This document shows, piece by piece, positions 25,355-33,715 of a DNA stretch of 64,000 nt. A program made the position numbers and the translations under genes. How positions within the stretch are numbered: position 1 is the stretch's first letter; the number at the start of each line of letters is the position of its first letter. Source of the DNA: Acidimicrobiales bacterium (GTDB taxonomy: Bacteria > Actinomycetota > Acidimicrobiia > Acidimicrobiales > Poriferisodalaceae). Location of the stretch: the NCBI GenBank assembly GCA_030743005.1, contig JASLTG010000002.1, positions 95,218 to 159,217 of the forward strand, in the 5' to 3' direction. The notes under the pieces are model-generated. The model was not told where the DNA came from, did not search any database, and was given only the letters and a program-made list of their open reading frames with translations.

Positions 25355-26787
25355 ACCGGTTAGCCCCGGTGGGCCGATTCGTTTTGGGAGCCTTAATCTC
25401 CCTGTCTTTACCTCCCTACGGACTTTGGGCCCTTGCCCCTATCTGCCTAGGGATCTATTTACAGTTCTCACGCCACGAGAGCTTCCGGCGCCAATTAATC
25501 AATACGTTCACTCTGTGGATGGGTTATTTCACCGTTTCGTTGACGTGGATGACAGATCTGACGATCCCTGGTTGGGTAGCAGCAACCCCTGTTCAGGCTT
25601 TGATCATGGCGGTTCCACTGGCCTTGGTTCCTTGTAACGGCCGCGGCCGTTCAGCCGCTATTCCTTCGGCTTTGGTCGTTGGTGAAGCCATCAGGTGGGT
25701 AGTGCCTTTCGGAGGGGTTCCAATGTCCAGTTTGGCCATGGGACCGATCGACACCTACCTCGTTGATGTCGTCAGGGTAGCGGGACCGCTTCTCCTCATA
25801 GCTGTAATTGGTCTCGTTGCAATCATGGTCGAGGGTGCTTTGTCGACCCAATTTCGCACAGTATTAGGTTCCCTGGTCGCGGTTGGGATTCTGCTAGGGG
25901 TTGCTCAGGTCGCCCCAGTTGGACGATCCGAGGATCTAATCATGGCAAGTGTCGTTCAGGCTGGTGGAGAGTTGGGGACTAGAGCAGCCACCAGTGATCA
26001 GGTAGCTGTTCTCGACCGACATTTGGCGGCAATCGAAGCGAATCCCATCGACACAGACTTGATGGTCTGGTCGGAGAGTAGTGTCACCACTTTTGCACCT
26101 CTCGAACAAAGTCGGGAGTTATCGATCCTTAGCGAACTAGCCACCGATCTCAACACGGTAATTGTTGCCAACTTTTCAGAAATTGATGGTGACAACTTTC
26201 GGAACGCCTCCGTCTCGATTGATCCCAGTGTGGGACTCATAGACCGTTACGACAAAGTCCATCTAGTGCCGTTTGGCGAGTACATACCTCTTCGCGGTCT
26301 CATTGAGAATTTTGTGGACCTCTCGCTTATCTCCAGAGAGGCGTTACCTGGGAGCGGCCCAGGCATAATCGAGTCGCGGTTAGGTCCGATCGGAAACGTT
26401 ATTTCTTTCGAGGTGTACTTCCCGGAACGAGTACGTAGCGGTATTCGATCCGGAGCGCGAATAATTACTAATCCCACCCTGGCGTCCTCTTACACAAACT
26501 CGTTGGTTCCCGAACAGTCTTTGGCTAGCGCCCGGCTGAGAGCTATCGAGTCCGACCGGTGGGTTCTGCAAGCATCAACAACCGGTTATTCGGCCATTGT
26601 CGCTCCTGATGGACAAGTAGTAGCTCGCAGCAATTTGAAACAACAGACAGTTCTGACAAGCGAAGTACAACTACGAATTGGAGATACGTGGGCAACGAGA
26701 TTCGGAAAGTTACCAATTTCGATACTCGCCACTCTGTTGCTTGGGGGTAGCGCCCTAGTCGGCTCTAGACGTCGATACTCAGAGTGA
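25351..26787 (+). CDS. lnt: Apolipoprotein N-acyltransferase-like protein, Cys-to-Ser variant
   Basis: Lnt adds the third acyl chain to lipoproteins. An N-terminal multi-helix membrane region (about residues 1-190) precedes a nitrilase domain. The catalytic Glu (Glu242, VWSESSV) and Lys (Lys302, DKVHLVPFGEYIP) are present, but the segment that normally reads CYE is SFE, with Ser352 (codon TCT at 26404) where the nucleophilic Cys should be. The protein is otherwise full length (478 aa) and not frameshifted. Either the enzyme is inactive, uses Ser, or the residue varies in this lineage. It overlaps hemY at its start and dtd at its end. Confidence 0.85.
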   Translation: MNRLAPVGRFVLGALISLSLPPYGLWALAPICLGIYLQFSRHESFRRQLINTFTLWMGYFTVSLTWMTDLTIPGWVAATPVQALIMAVPLALVPCNGRGRSAAIPSALVVGEAIRWVVPFGGVPMSSLAMGPIDTYLVDVVRVAGPLLLIAVIGLVAIMVEGALSTQFRTVLGSLVAVGILLGVAQVAPVGRSEDLIMASVVQAGGELGTRAATSDQVAVLDRHLAAIEANPIDTDLMVWSESSVTTFAPLEQSRELSILSELATDLNTVIVANFSEIDGDNFRNASVSIDPSVGLIDRYDKVHLVPFGEYIPLRGLIENFVDLSLISREALPGSGPGIIESRLGPIGNVISFEVYFPERVRSGIRSGARIITNPTLASSYTNSLVPEQSLASARLRAIESDRWVLQASTTGYSAIVAPDGQVVARSNLKQQTVLTSEVQLRIGDTWATRFGKLPISILATLLLGGSALVGSRRRYSE

Positions 26788-27202
26788 CCGGACCATCGTT
26801 GAAGATCTTGACCTCCATATGGTTTCGAAATCGACCAGTGGCAACCGTTGCTCCCAGCACTTTCAGTAACTCGCAGAGCTTTTCAATCAATGGCTCCGCT
26901 ACCTCCGGCGATGCCGCTTCCACAAACGATGGGCGTCGTCCTTTAGTCGTGTCGCCGTAGAGGGTGAATTGACTCACAATCAGAATTTCGCCGTTTATCT
27001 CGCCGACCGAATGATTCATTCGTTCTTGGTCATCTTCGAAAATCCGTAGGTTCCAGATCTTGGATGCCAGCTTTTGAACTGTTACTTCGTCGTCATCATG
27101 GGTAGCACCCACAAAGACACAAAGCCCTGGTCCAATGCTGCCAACAGTCTGTTCCCCAACCGAAACTGAGGCTGTACTTACCCGTTGAATCAACGCCCTC
27201 AC
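26765..27202 (-). CDS. dtd: D-aminoacyl-tRNA deacylase
   Basis: Removes D-amino acids mischarged on tRNA. The family motif SQFTLYGDTTKGRRPSF and the Gly-Pro motif NDGPVTL near the C-terminus are present, and 145 aa is standard. The N-terminus MRALIQRVSTASVSV is typical. Its 3' end overlaps the 3' end of lnt on the other strand by 23 bases. Confidence 0.95.
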   Translation of the reverse strand: MRALIQRVSTASVSVGEQTVGSIGPGLCVFVGATHDDDEVTVQKLASKIWNLRIFEDDQERMNHSVGEINGEILIVSQFTLYGDTTKGRRPSFVEAASPEVAEPLIEKLCELLKVLGATVATGRFRNHMEVKIFNDGPVTLSIDV

Positions 27203-27267
27203 ACGATCTCCCTTTTCCGACTTTCCCCAAAAATAACTGCTCTAGCTCATCTAGTGACTCATAGAGT

Positions 27268-27279
27268 TACCGGCCGGTA
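27268..27279. promoter_or_regulatory. Perfect 12-bp palindrome in divergent spacer
   Basis: TACCGGCCGGTA lies between divergent dtd and the GT4 glycosyltransferase gene, about 40-55 bases upstream of the latter. Position and symmetry suit a TetR-like operator controlling the glycosyltransferase operon. No regulator is adjacent. Confidence 0.35.
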
Positions 27280-27321
27280 GCATTGATATCCCCCTGTCCC
27301 AGCGACTCGCGAAACTATCTG

Positions 27322-28581
27322 ATGTTCAACGACGGCCCATTACGTATCGCATTCTTGACCTACCGAGGTCACCCTTATACAGGGGGGCAAGGCGTATATA
27401 CCCGCCACATGGCTCGAGAATTAGTAGCACTTGGACATGACGTTGAGGTCATCTCCGGGCCCCCATACCCGCATTTGGACACGGGAATACGATTAACAAA
27501 ATTGCCAAGCCTCGATCTATATCGAATGCCCGATCCGTTTCGAATTCCTCGACTCAGTGAATTTAAAGATCGCTTCGATGTATTGGAGTACCTGGTTACA
27601 TCGGCAGCTACCTTCGCTGAACCACTCACCTTTAGCCTCAGGGCGCACCGAGAATTGGTTGGCCGACTGGAAGAATTCGACCTAGTTCATGACAACCAAT
27701 GTTTAGGCACCGGTATCTGGAAAATTCACGAAGCCGGACTTCCTGTGTTAGAGACGATCCACCATCCGATCACAGTTGACCGCCGGCTCGAAACCAAACA
27801 TGCAACAACGCCGTGGAAACGTTTCACCAAGAATCGTTTTTATGCCTTTACATCGATGCAAACAAAAGTTGCTAAAAAGCTCCCACGTATCCTCACGGTC
27901 TCATCCAATAGTTATAACGACATAGTTAAAGACCACGGCGTTGATCCCGAACGTCTACATATTGTCCATGTCGGCGTCGACCCCAAACAATTCCGCCCAC
28001 TGACGGACGTCGACGTTGTTCCAGGTCGGTTGATGACGACCGCAAGCGCCGATGTAGCCATGAAGGGCCTCGCTTTCTTACTCGAGGCCCTCGCCAAACT
28101 TCGAGCCGAAGACGACACAATTCATCTCGTTGTGATCGGCAAACCAAAATATGACTCAAAGGCCACTCAGTTGATAAAAGAACTTGATCTGTCACGCAGC
28201 ATTGAGTTCGTCACTGGGGTGTCTGATCAGCGAATCGTGGAACTTTATAACCAAGCCCAATTAGCGGTTGTTCCATCGCTTTATGAGGGATTTTCTCTTC
28301 CAGCGATAGAAGCAATGTCATGCGGTGTGCCGCTCATCGCTACAACCGGAGGAGCCCTACCTGAGGTGGTTGGGGATGACGGGGTTACTGCACTCCAAGT
28401 GCCCCCGGGTGACAGCGAAGCCCTCTCCGCAAAAATCAAGTGGGCCCTAGCGGAGAAAGACTTACGGTCAACGGTCGGTGCCGCCGGTAGGGAACGAGTG
28501 ATACAGAATTTTTCTTGGACGATCACAGCCGAACGAACCGTTGAGCATTATCGGGCACTACTTCAGGAAATGAACTACTAA
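27322..28581 (+). CDS. GT4-family glycosyltransferase
   Basis: GT-B fold retaining glycosyltransferase. The glycine-rich acceptor loop is HPYTGGQGVYTRHMA at the N-terminus, and the nucleotide-sugar binding EX7E region is YEGFSLPAIEAMSCGVPLIA. About 419 aa from the ATG chosen; a TTG codon 39 bases upstream could add 13 residues, but the ATG gives the typical LRIAFLTY start. It is followed by a methyltransferase with a one-base overlap and an alpha/alpha-barrel protein with an 11-base overlap. The trio probably modifies a lipid-linked or surface glycan; sugar and acceptor are unknown. Confidence 0.88.
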   Translation: MFNDGPLRIAFLTYRGHPYTGGQGVYTRHMARELVALGHDVEVISGPPYPHLDTGIRLTKLPSLDLYRMPDPFRIPRLSEFKDRFDVLEYLVTSAATFAEPLTFSLRAHRELVGRLEEFDLVHDNQCLGTGIWKIHEAGLPVLETIHHPITVDRRLETKHATTPWKRFTKNRFYAFTSMQTKVAKKLPRILTVSSNSYNDIVKDHGVDPERLHIVHVGVDPKQFRPLTDVDVVPGRLMTTASADVAMKGLAFLLEALAKLRAEDDTIHLVVIGKPKYDSKATQLIKELDLSRSIEFVTGVSDQRIVELYNQAQLAVVPSLYEGFSLPAIEAMSCGVPLIATTGGALPEVVGDDGVTALQVPPGDSEALSAKIKWALAEKDLRSTVGAAGRERVIQNFSWTITAERTVEHYRALLQEMNY

Positions 28582-29321
28582 TGCTCACAGTCGACTATGA
28601 CCGTCTGGGAGCTGAACCTGGTGACCTTGTTTTAGACATGGGCTGTGGGGCTGGCCGTCACGCCTTCGAAACAGTTCGTCGCGGTTGCCGCATCGTTGCA
28701 CTTGATCAAAATCTTGAAGAATTAGTTGACGTTAGAAACACGTTTGCTGCGATGATTAATGCTGGTGAGCTAGCGGCCGACGTCGAGGGTCAACCCGTAT
28801 CCGCCGATGCTCTGAAACTCCCTTTCTCAAACGAAACTTTTGACCGAATTATTTGCTCGGAAGTCCTCGAACACATACCAAATGACAAGGGAGCTATAGA
28901 CGAACTAGTTCGGGTCTTACGGCCGGGTGGAAGCATCGCTATAACGGTGCCCGCGTGGATGGCTGAGAAGATCTGTTGGCGCTTAAACGACGAGTACCAC
29001 GCGCCTAAAGCAGTCGGCGGGCATGTACGCATTTACCGAAAATCAGAACTTCGATCGAAGATCAATAGCGCAGGCCTACAGCCAAAAGGATGGGACAAGG
29101 CTCATTCCTTACACTCCCCATACTGGTGGCTGAAATGTGCTGTTGGTCCCACCAATAGTCACAACCGGTTGGTACGGGCATACCATAAATTTCTGGTTTG
29201 GGACATCGTGAAGAGACCTCTGATCACAAGACTGCTCGATCGACTTCTCAACCCTCTAATCGGCAAGTCGGTGGTGCTTTACGCCACCAAACCTGATACG
29301 GATAAAAGAAATGCAGCCTGA
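28581..29321 (+). CDS. Class I SAM-dependent methyltransferase
   Basis: Methyltransf_11-type domain: motif I VLDMGCGAGRHAFE, acidic end of strand 2 VALDQN, motif near FDRIICSEVLEHIPND and LRPGGSIAITVPAW. It is 246 aa. Overlap of stop and start with the glycosyltransferase gene indicates coupling. Likely methylates a sugar or lipid made by the neighbouring gene; substrate unknown. Confidence 0.88.
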   Translation: MLTVDYDRLGAEPGDLVLDMGCGAGRHAFETVRRGCRIVALDQNLEELVDVRNTFAAMINAGELAADVEGQPVSADALKLPFSNETFDRIICSEVLEHIPNDKGAIDELVRVLRPGGSIAITVPAWMAEKICWRLNDEYHAPKAVGGHVRIYRKSELRSKINSAGLQPKGWDKAHSLHSPYWWLKCAVGPTNSHNRLVRAYHKFLVWDIVKRPLITRLLDRLLNPLIGKSVVLYATKPDTDKRNAA

Positions 29322-30339
29322 ATCGACTGGCGCGTTGACCGCCGAACAAATCAAGGCAACAGCATCGACAATTGTTGACCAACAGACACCGGACGGCATG
29401 ATCCTTTGGTTCCCCAACGGACACTCCGACACTTGGAATCACACTGAGGCAGCAATGGCCCTATCGACTGCAGGTTTCGTCGACGAAGCTGAAAGCGCAT
29501 ATGAGTGGCTAGCTAAAACTCAACGCGTTGATGGAAGTTGGCACCACTACTACCTTGCTAACGAAGTCGAGGACGCCAAAGTCGACACCAACTGCTGCGC
29601 CTACATAGCAACAGGTGTGTGGCACCACTACTTAACAACAGGGGACATCAACTTCTTACAAGAAATGTGGCCGGTCGTGAAACAGGCCTTGGATTTCGTT
29701 GTAGGTCATCAAACTGCTTCTGGACATATTCCTTGGGCGATTCACACAAGTGGCACGCCATGGTCTTACTCCTTGGTGACCGGAAGCTCGTCTATCTACC
29801 ATTCCTTACGTTGCGGCTTGGCGACCGCTGTCCACCTCGACCAAGAACAACCTGAGTGGGAGTTCTCAGCGGTTCGCCTTTCCAACCTGTTACGCAACCA
29901 TGAAGAACAATTCGAACCAAAGAAAAGATGGGCTATGGACTGGTACTACCCCGTCCTTACTGGAGCACTGACAGCAGATACAGCCTCACAACGCATGTCA
30001 TCTAGATTCGAAGAATTCACCGTCGCAGACCATGGTGTGAGATGTGTCGCCGACCAACCCTGGGTGACAACCGCCGAAACATGCGAATGCGCCATGGCTT
30101 ATCTCGCTATAGGCGATGAAGCAATGGCCCACAGGTTGTTTCAGAGCATCGAGCCGTTACGAGATGAAGATGGTGCCTATTTCACTGGGATGGTGTTTCC
30201 CGAAACCATTACTTTCCCAGACGGCGAACGCTCAACCTATTCGAGCGCAGCTGTCGTGCTCACAGCAGACGCACTTAGTAACAATTCGGATGCATCACGG
30301 TTACTAATCGGAGAGGGACTGCCGTCACTCGATTACTAA
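29311..30339 (+). CDS. Alpha/alpha-barrel (prenyltransferase/cyclase-like) protein of unknown role
   Basis: 342 aa rich in helical repeats of the six-hairpin/squalene-cyclase type, e.g. GFVDEAESAYEWLAKTQRVD, GSWHHYYLANE and FLQEMWPVVKQALDFVVGHQ. No DxDD cyclase motif or classical zinc-binding set is obvious, so terpene cyclase or prenyltransferase activity is not supported; such proteins are often labelled prenyltransferase by fold alone. A glycoside-hydrolase-like (alpha/alpha)6 role is equally possible. It overlaps the methyltransferase gene by 11 bases, so it belongs to the glycosyltransferase operon. Confidence 0.65.
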   Translation: MQPESTGALTAEQIKATASTIVDQQTPDGMILWFPNGHSDTWNHTEAAMALSTAGFVDEAESAYEWLAKTQRVDGSWHHYYLANEVEDAKVDTNCCAYIATGVWHHYLTTGDINFLQEMWPVVKQALDFVVGHQTASGHIPWAIHTSGTPWSYSLVTGSSSIYHSLRCGLATAVHLDQEQPEWEFSAVRLSNLLRNHEEQFEPKKRWAMDWYYPVLTGALTADTASQRMSSRFEEFTVADHGVRCVADQPWVTTAETCECAMAYLAIGDEAMAHRLFQSIEPLRDEDGAYFTGMVFPETITFPDGERSTYSSAAVVLTADALSNNSDASRLLIGEGLPSLDY

Positions 30340-30351
30340 ACCCGACAGAAT

Positions 30352-30972
30352 TCAAATCGGCAGACGCAAGACTCGAAGGCTCCCGATACTTGAGAATTGT
30401 TCGAAACCACCTTCTTGTATAGCCCGAGAATAAATTTCGTACGGAGGCCGTCCACCATCAGCGGGGTCCTGAAATACGTCATGGATAGCTAGGAACCCAC
30501 CATCTGCGACCTTCGGAGTCCATGCCTCATAGTCGGCATGAGCTGGTTCGGAACCATGCCCTCCATCAATGAAGAGCATAGAAATACCGCCTGCCCAGTG
30601 CTGCGCCACCGTTTGTGACTCCCCGACAACTGGGACAACTACATGTTCCAGCCCAGCCTGCTCTATGTTGCGACGCAGTTCAGGGAGAGAGTCAATTCTT
30701 CCGGTCTTCGGATCGACAACTTCGGCATCATGATGTTCCCACCCTTGTTGCATCTCTTCAGAACCACGATGATGATCGACTGTAAAAACTATTGACCCAA
30801 TTTCGATCGCCGCCGCTCCCAGATAAATCGTCGACTTCCCACAATAAGTACCCACTTCGACAATCGGGCCTGGACCAGTTATTTGGAGGGCTGTCTCATA
30901 CAGGCCGATACCTTCCTCATGGGGCATGAAACCTCGAGCCGAATGTGCAGCAGCTTCTAAATCACTTCTCAT
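30352..30972 (-). CDS. Class I methyltransferase (Methyltransf_24/macrocin-type)
   Basis: SAM motif I IVEVGTYCGKSTIYLGAAA, then VFTVDHHRGSEE and an acidic metal-site-like LFIDGGHGSEPAHADYE, matching the metal-dependent O-methyltransferase group that includes macrocin and sugar O-methyltransferases. About 206 aa from the ATG chosen; an upstream start would run into the GtrA gene. It lies 7 bases after GtrA and converges on the alpha/alpha-barrel gene. Probably a sugar or lipid head-group O-methyltransferase. Confidence 0.83.
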   Translation of the reverse strand: MRSDLEAAAHSARGFMPHEEGIGLYETALQITGPGPIVEVGTYCGKSTIYLGAAAIEIGSIVFTVDHHRGSEEMQQGWEHHDAEVVDPKTGRIDSLPELRRNIEQAGLEHVVVPVVGESQTVAQHWAGGISMLFIDGGHGSEPAHADYEAWTPKVADGGFLAIHDVFQDPADGGRPPYEIYSRAIQEGGFEQFSSIGSLRVLRLPI

Positions 30973-30979
30973 AATTCCG

Positions 30980-31387
30980 TCACGATCGTTTGAAAAGAAC
31001 CTTTTCCAAAATAAAAAATTTTCCCAACCAGAGAACCGCAAACGCCGCGAGATTGGCCGACATCACTAAAGCGGTTGAAGCCCACCAAAGATCGGCCAAA
31101 GCAACAAGAGTCGAAGAAACCGCTAGTCCGGCCAAGTTGTACAGCCAAAACGGCAATATTTCATCACGGACTGAGTGAGAATCCTTCCTCCCCCATACCC
31201 AAGATCTATTCAACAAGTAGGCGGGAATAGCTCCGAGACTGACTGCGACAACATTGGCTACTACGGCAGGCCATTTAGTAACCACAAGCCCGAACCACAA
31301 ACACGTCTGTGTAACGACGACGGCAACCGCCGATACGCCTGAATAACGAAGGAGTTTGACCCGTAGGGTCCAAAGTTGGTTGGACAT
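30980..31387 (-). CDS. GtrA-family membrane protein
   Basis: Four predicted membrane helices in 135 aa, with the family pattern FGLVV...NVVAVSLGAIPAYLLNRSWVWG. GtrA-like proteins help flip or transfer polyprenyl-linked sugars for surface polysaccharide or glycolipid modification. Placed between a DoxX protein and an O-methyltransferase, close to a glycosyltransferase operon on the other strand, which supports a surface-glycan role. Confidence 0.85.
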   Translation of the reverse strand: MSNQLWTLRVKLLRYSGVSAVAVVVTQTCLWFGLVVTKWPAVVANVVAVSLGAIPAYLLNRSWVWGRKDSHSVRDEILPFWLYNLAGLAVSSTLVALADLWWASTALVMSANLAAFAVLWLGKFFILEKVLFKRS

Positions 31388-31417
31388 GTAGTGCAACCTA
31401 TGAGTTTACGACCTCGC

Positions 31418-31915
31418 CTATTGGTCTCCATCAGGCCGATAGAAAGTCAGTAGCAGAGCTATCGCTGAACCGACGCCTCCGAGCAACGTCACAGCGAACC
31501 ACCCAATACCGCTCATCTGGACTCCTAACGCGTTGTCCAAAGACCACGATCCAGGGCCTAGCAACACAAGTGAGGAGACCGCGGCGGCTAAAACGAAAAC
31601 ATATTCCCATCCGTCTTTTATGACGAAGAATCCGTTCTTGCGATGCCCAACCCATCCAGCTGTAACCATCACCCCGACATATCCCATGCCACTTAAGGGC
31701 ATTAGCAAACCAGCTGCGATAGCAAAACCAAAGATAATTTCGCTTGCCGCCGCTAAATGGGCGTGGAGGAGCCCAGGCGAGAGTCCTTCACTCTTGAACC
31801 ACCGACCCACTCCATCAATTCCGCCTCTATATTTTGCGATTCCGTGAAGGGCAAGCGTTATTCCTAAGGTTAACCGCACGAGCAGAAGACCTAAGTCAAT
31901 CGCATTTTGATCCAT
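31418..31915 (-). CDS. DoxX-family membrane protein
   Basis: Four-helix membrane protein of about 165 aa with the family N-terminus LLLVRLTLGITLALHGIAKYRGG and the WFKSEGL segment. DoxX proteins are linked to quinone or oxidative-stress systems in other bacteria; the function here is unknown. The start was set at one of two adjacent ATG codons preceded by AGGGGG. It is followed on the same strand by the GtrA gene. Confidence 0.85.
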   Translation of the reverse strand: MDQNAIDLGLLLVRLTLGITLALHGIAKYRGGIDGVGRWFKSEGLSPGLLHAHLAAASEIIFGFAIAAGLLMPLSGMGYVGVMVTAGWVGHRKNGFFVIKDGWEYVFVLAAAVSSLVLLGPGSWSLDNALGVQMSGIGWFAVTLLGGVGSAIALLLTFYRPDGDQ

Positions 31916-31965
31916 CATCAACCCCCTGCCGATAACCGTACTCGGCACCGTTCATCTGTTCCGAT

Positions 31966-32352
31966 TCAATCAGCTGTATTGACCAGGTGATTGGCTGCCA
32001 TTGAGAAATATTCAAGCATCTGTTGTTCAAGTCCCGCATCGATTCGAGCCTCAGCTAAAGCAGCTGCCATGTGTTCATACCAACGGTCTCGTTCAGCTGC
32101 TCCGACACGAAGGTGTGCATGTCGCATCCGCAGCCTGGGGTGCCCTCTATCTGTCGAATAGTCAGTTGGACCTCCCCAATATTGTGCAAGAAAAAGCGCT
32201 AACCAGTACCTAGACGGTTCCAAGTCATCTGGGTACATAGGCCGTAGCAGCTCATCATCTGCGACTCGGCAATAAAAACGTTCACATAGTTCGTGAAACC
32301 ACGACATGCCTCCCACTAATTCGTAAAGGCTCTGGTCGTCGTTCGCGTCCAT
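31966..32352 (-). CDS. glbO: Group II truncated haemoglobin
   Basis: 2-on-2 globin of about 128 aa binding heme for oxygen or NO chemistry. The core LYELVGGMSWFHELCERFY, then YWGGPTDYSTDRGHPRLRM and RHAHLRVG (proximal His region), with the Trp in RDRWYEHM, is diagnostic of the HbO group. The ATG chosen lies 4 bases from the stop of the GNAT gene, indicating co-translation; a longer version would overlap it. The gene pair haemoglobin-acetyltransferase is seen in other actinobacteria. Confidence 0.93.
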   Translation of the reverse strand: MDANDDQSLYELVGGMSWFHELCERFYCRVADDELLRPMYPDDLEPSRYWLALFLAQYWGGPTDYSTDRGHPRLRMRHAHLRVGAAERDRWYEHMAAALAEARIDAGLEQQMLEYFSMAANHLVNTAD

Positions 32353-32356
32353 GAAC

Positions 32357-32788
32357 TTAGGCCTGGTAGCGGTAAATATTGGTTTCGCGAGCAGTGAAAC
32401 CAAGTCGTTGATACAACCTGTTTGCAGCTTCACGTGAAGGCCGAGATGTCAGGTCGATTGTTTTAGCGCCTGCCTTCAAAGCAATCTCCATGGCCCGTCG
32501 ATTGAGGGCCTCACCCACACCTTGGCCTCGGACTTGTTCATCAACTACCACATCTTCGATCCAAGCTCTCAAGCCTGTAGGAATTGGGAAGACGACCAGC
32601 GTCATCGAACCCACGATCTTGTCGCCTTCCCGAGCTAACAGCAGGGTTGACGCGTCATGATTAAGAATTTCCGAAAGTTGCTCCGCGCTAGGCAAAGATG
32701 ACGAAGCTGACAGTTGCGGTATCAACTTGCCGAGTGCTGCAACAACAGTCTCATCGACGTTGTCACAAATACTGATCTCAATAGCCAT
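32357..32788 (-). CDS. GNAT-family N-acetyltransferase
   Basis: About 143 aa with the acetyl-CoA binding loop VRGQGVGEALNRRAMEIA and the C-terminal ANRLYQRLGF, both typical of GNAT. It transfers an acetyl group to an unknown amine; the TSRPSREAANRLYQRLGF end is common in general acetyltransferases. The start was chosen at MAIEISI behind a good AGGGAGGG ribosome-binding site. It diverges from the PAC2 gene and is followed by glbO. Confidence 0.88.
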   Translation of the reverse strand: MAIEISICDNVDETVVAALGKLIPQLSASSSLPSAEQLSEILNHDASTLLLAREGDKIVGSMTLVVFPIPTGLRAWIEDVVVDEQVRGQGVGEALNRRAMEIALKAGAKTIDLTSRPSREAANRLYQRLGFTARETNIYRYQA

Positions 32789-32852
32789 GCCTTTGCCCTC
32801 CCTCAACCTCTTCATGGTACGGATCGCGAGATCCGCAGATAGCCTTTTCTCC

Positions 32853-33698
32853 GTGGAACACGTCGAGTGGAGCGAACATCCCATCTTGCAAGATGCGGTG
32901 CTCCTCGCAGCTTTCACTGGTTGGAACGACGCTGGGGATGCAGCAACCGAGGCTGTTAGTTATCTGACACGTCGTTACGACTGCCAACGAGTAGCCACAA
33001 TAGACCCTGAATATTTCTATGACTTCGCGTCCGTTCGTCCAAGCGTCCGACTAGAGGGCGATGACCGCCGAATAGATTGGCCGGTAAACGAGGTGCGGGT
33101 TGGGGAACTTGATGACGGCCGCCCACTCGTAACAGTTCTTGGTATCGAACCTAGGTTGAGATGGCGCACTTTTTCTGAAGCACTGTTAACCGTCGCGACT
33201 CAACTTTCAGCATCAACTGTGGTCACTCTCGGAGCGCTCCTAACCGACACTCATCACCAAGCTCCAGTAGACGTAATCGGAGCCTCAAACAACGAGGTAA
33301 TTAACCTTGAGCTTGGACTAACTCCTTCTCAATACGAGGGGCCTACCGGAATAATCGGTGTACTAAATGACGCTTTCCATCACGGAGGCTTCGACAGCCT
33401 CTCATTTTGGGCAGCAGTTCCGTCCTACATCGGCCACAATCCCTCGCCCAAAGCTGCTCTCGCTCTGGTGCAGCAGGTAGTCGATTTCCTGGACATTCCT
33501 TTAGGCGCGACCGACCTGCAAATAGCGGCTGCCAGTTACGACCGACAAATCAACGAACTGGTTGAAAGCGACCCAAACCTCGCAGAATATGCTCAACAGT
33601 TACTTGACGAGGCCACCGATGAGCTGACCGACATGGCCGACAACCCTCAAGCAATGATCGACGAAGTCGAAAAGTTCCTCCGCCAACAAGACGAATAA
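32853..33698 (+). CDS. PAC2-family protein (proteasome-assembly-chaperone fold)
   Basis: Recognised from VEHVEWSEHP, LLAAFTGWNDAGDAATEAV and WAAVPSYIGHNPSPKAALALV, the pattern of actinobacterial PAC2 proteins (about 280-300 aa). The eukaryotic namesake helps build proteasomes; the bacterial role is unknown. I placed the start at a GTG giving the usual EHVEW beginning; an ATG 39 bases upstream would also work but crowds the divergent GNAT promoter. No proteasome gene is in the window. It converges on the Nudix gene. Confidence 0.85.
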   Translation: MEHVEWSEHPILQDAVLLAAFTGWNDAGDAATEAVSYLTRRYDCQRVATIDPEYFYDFASVRPSVRLEGDDRRIDWPVNEVRVGELDDGRPLVTVLGIEPRLRWRTFSEALLTVATQLSASTVVTLGALLTDTHHQAPVDVIGASNNEVINLELGLTPSQYEGPTGIIGVLNDAFHHGGFDSLSFWAAVPSYIGHNPSPKAALALVQQVVDFLDIPLGATDLQIAAASYDRQINELVESDPNLAEYAQQLLDEATDELTDMADNPQAMIDEVEKFLRQQDE

Positions 33699-33715
33699 CC
33701 ACTCATCTGGGAATT

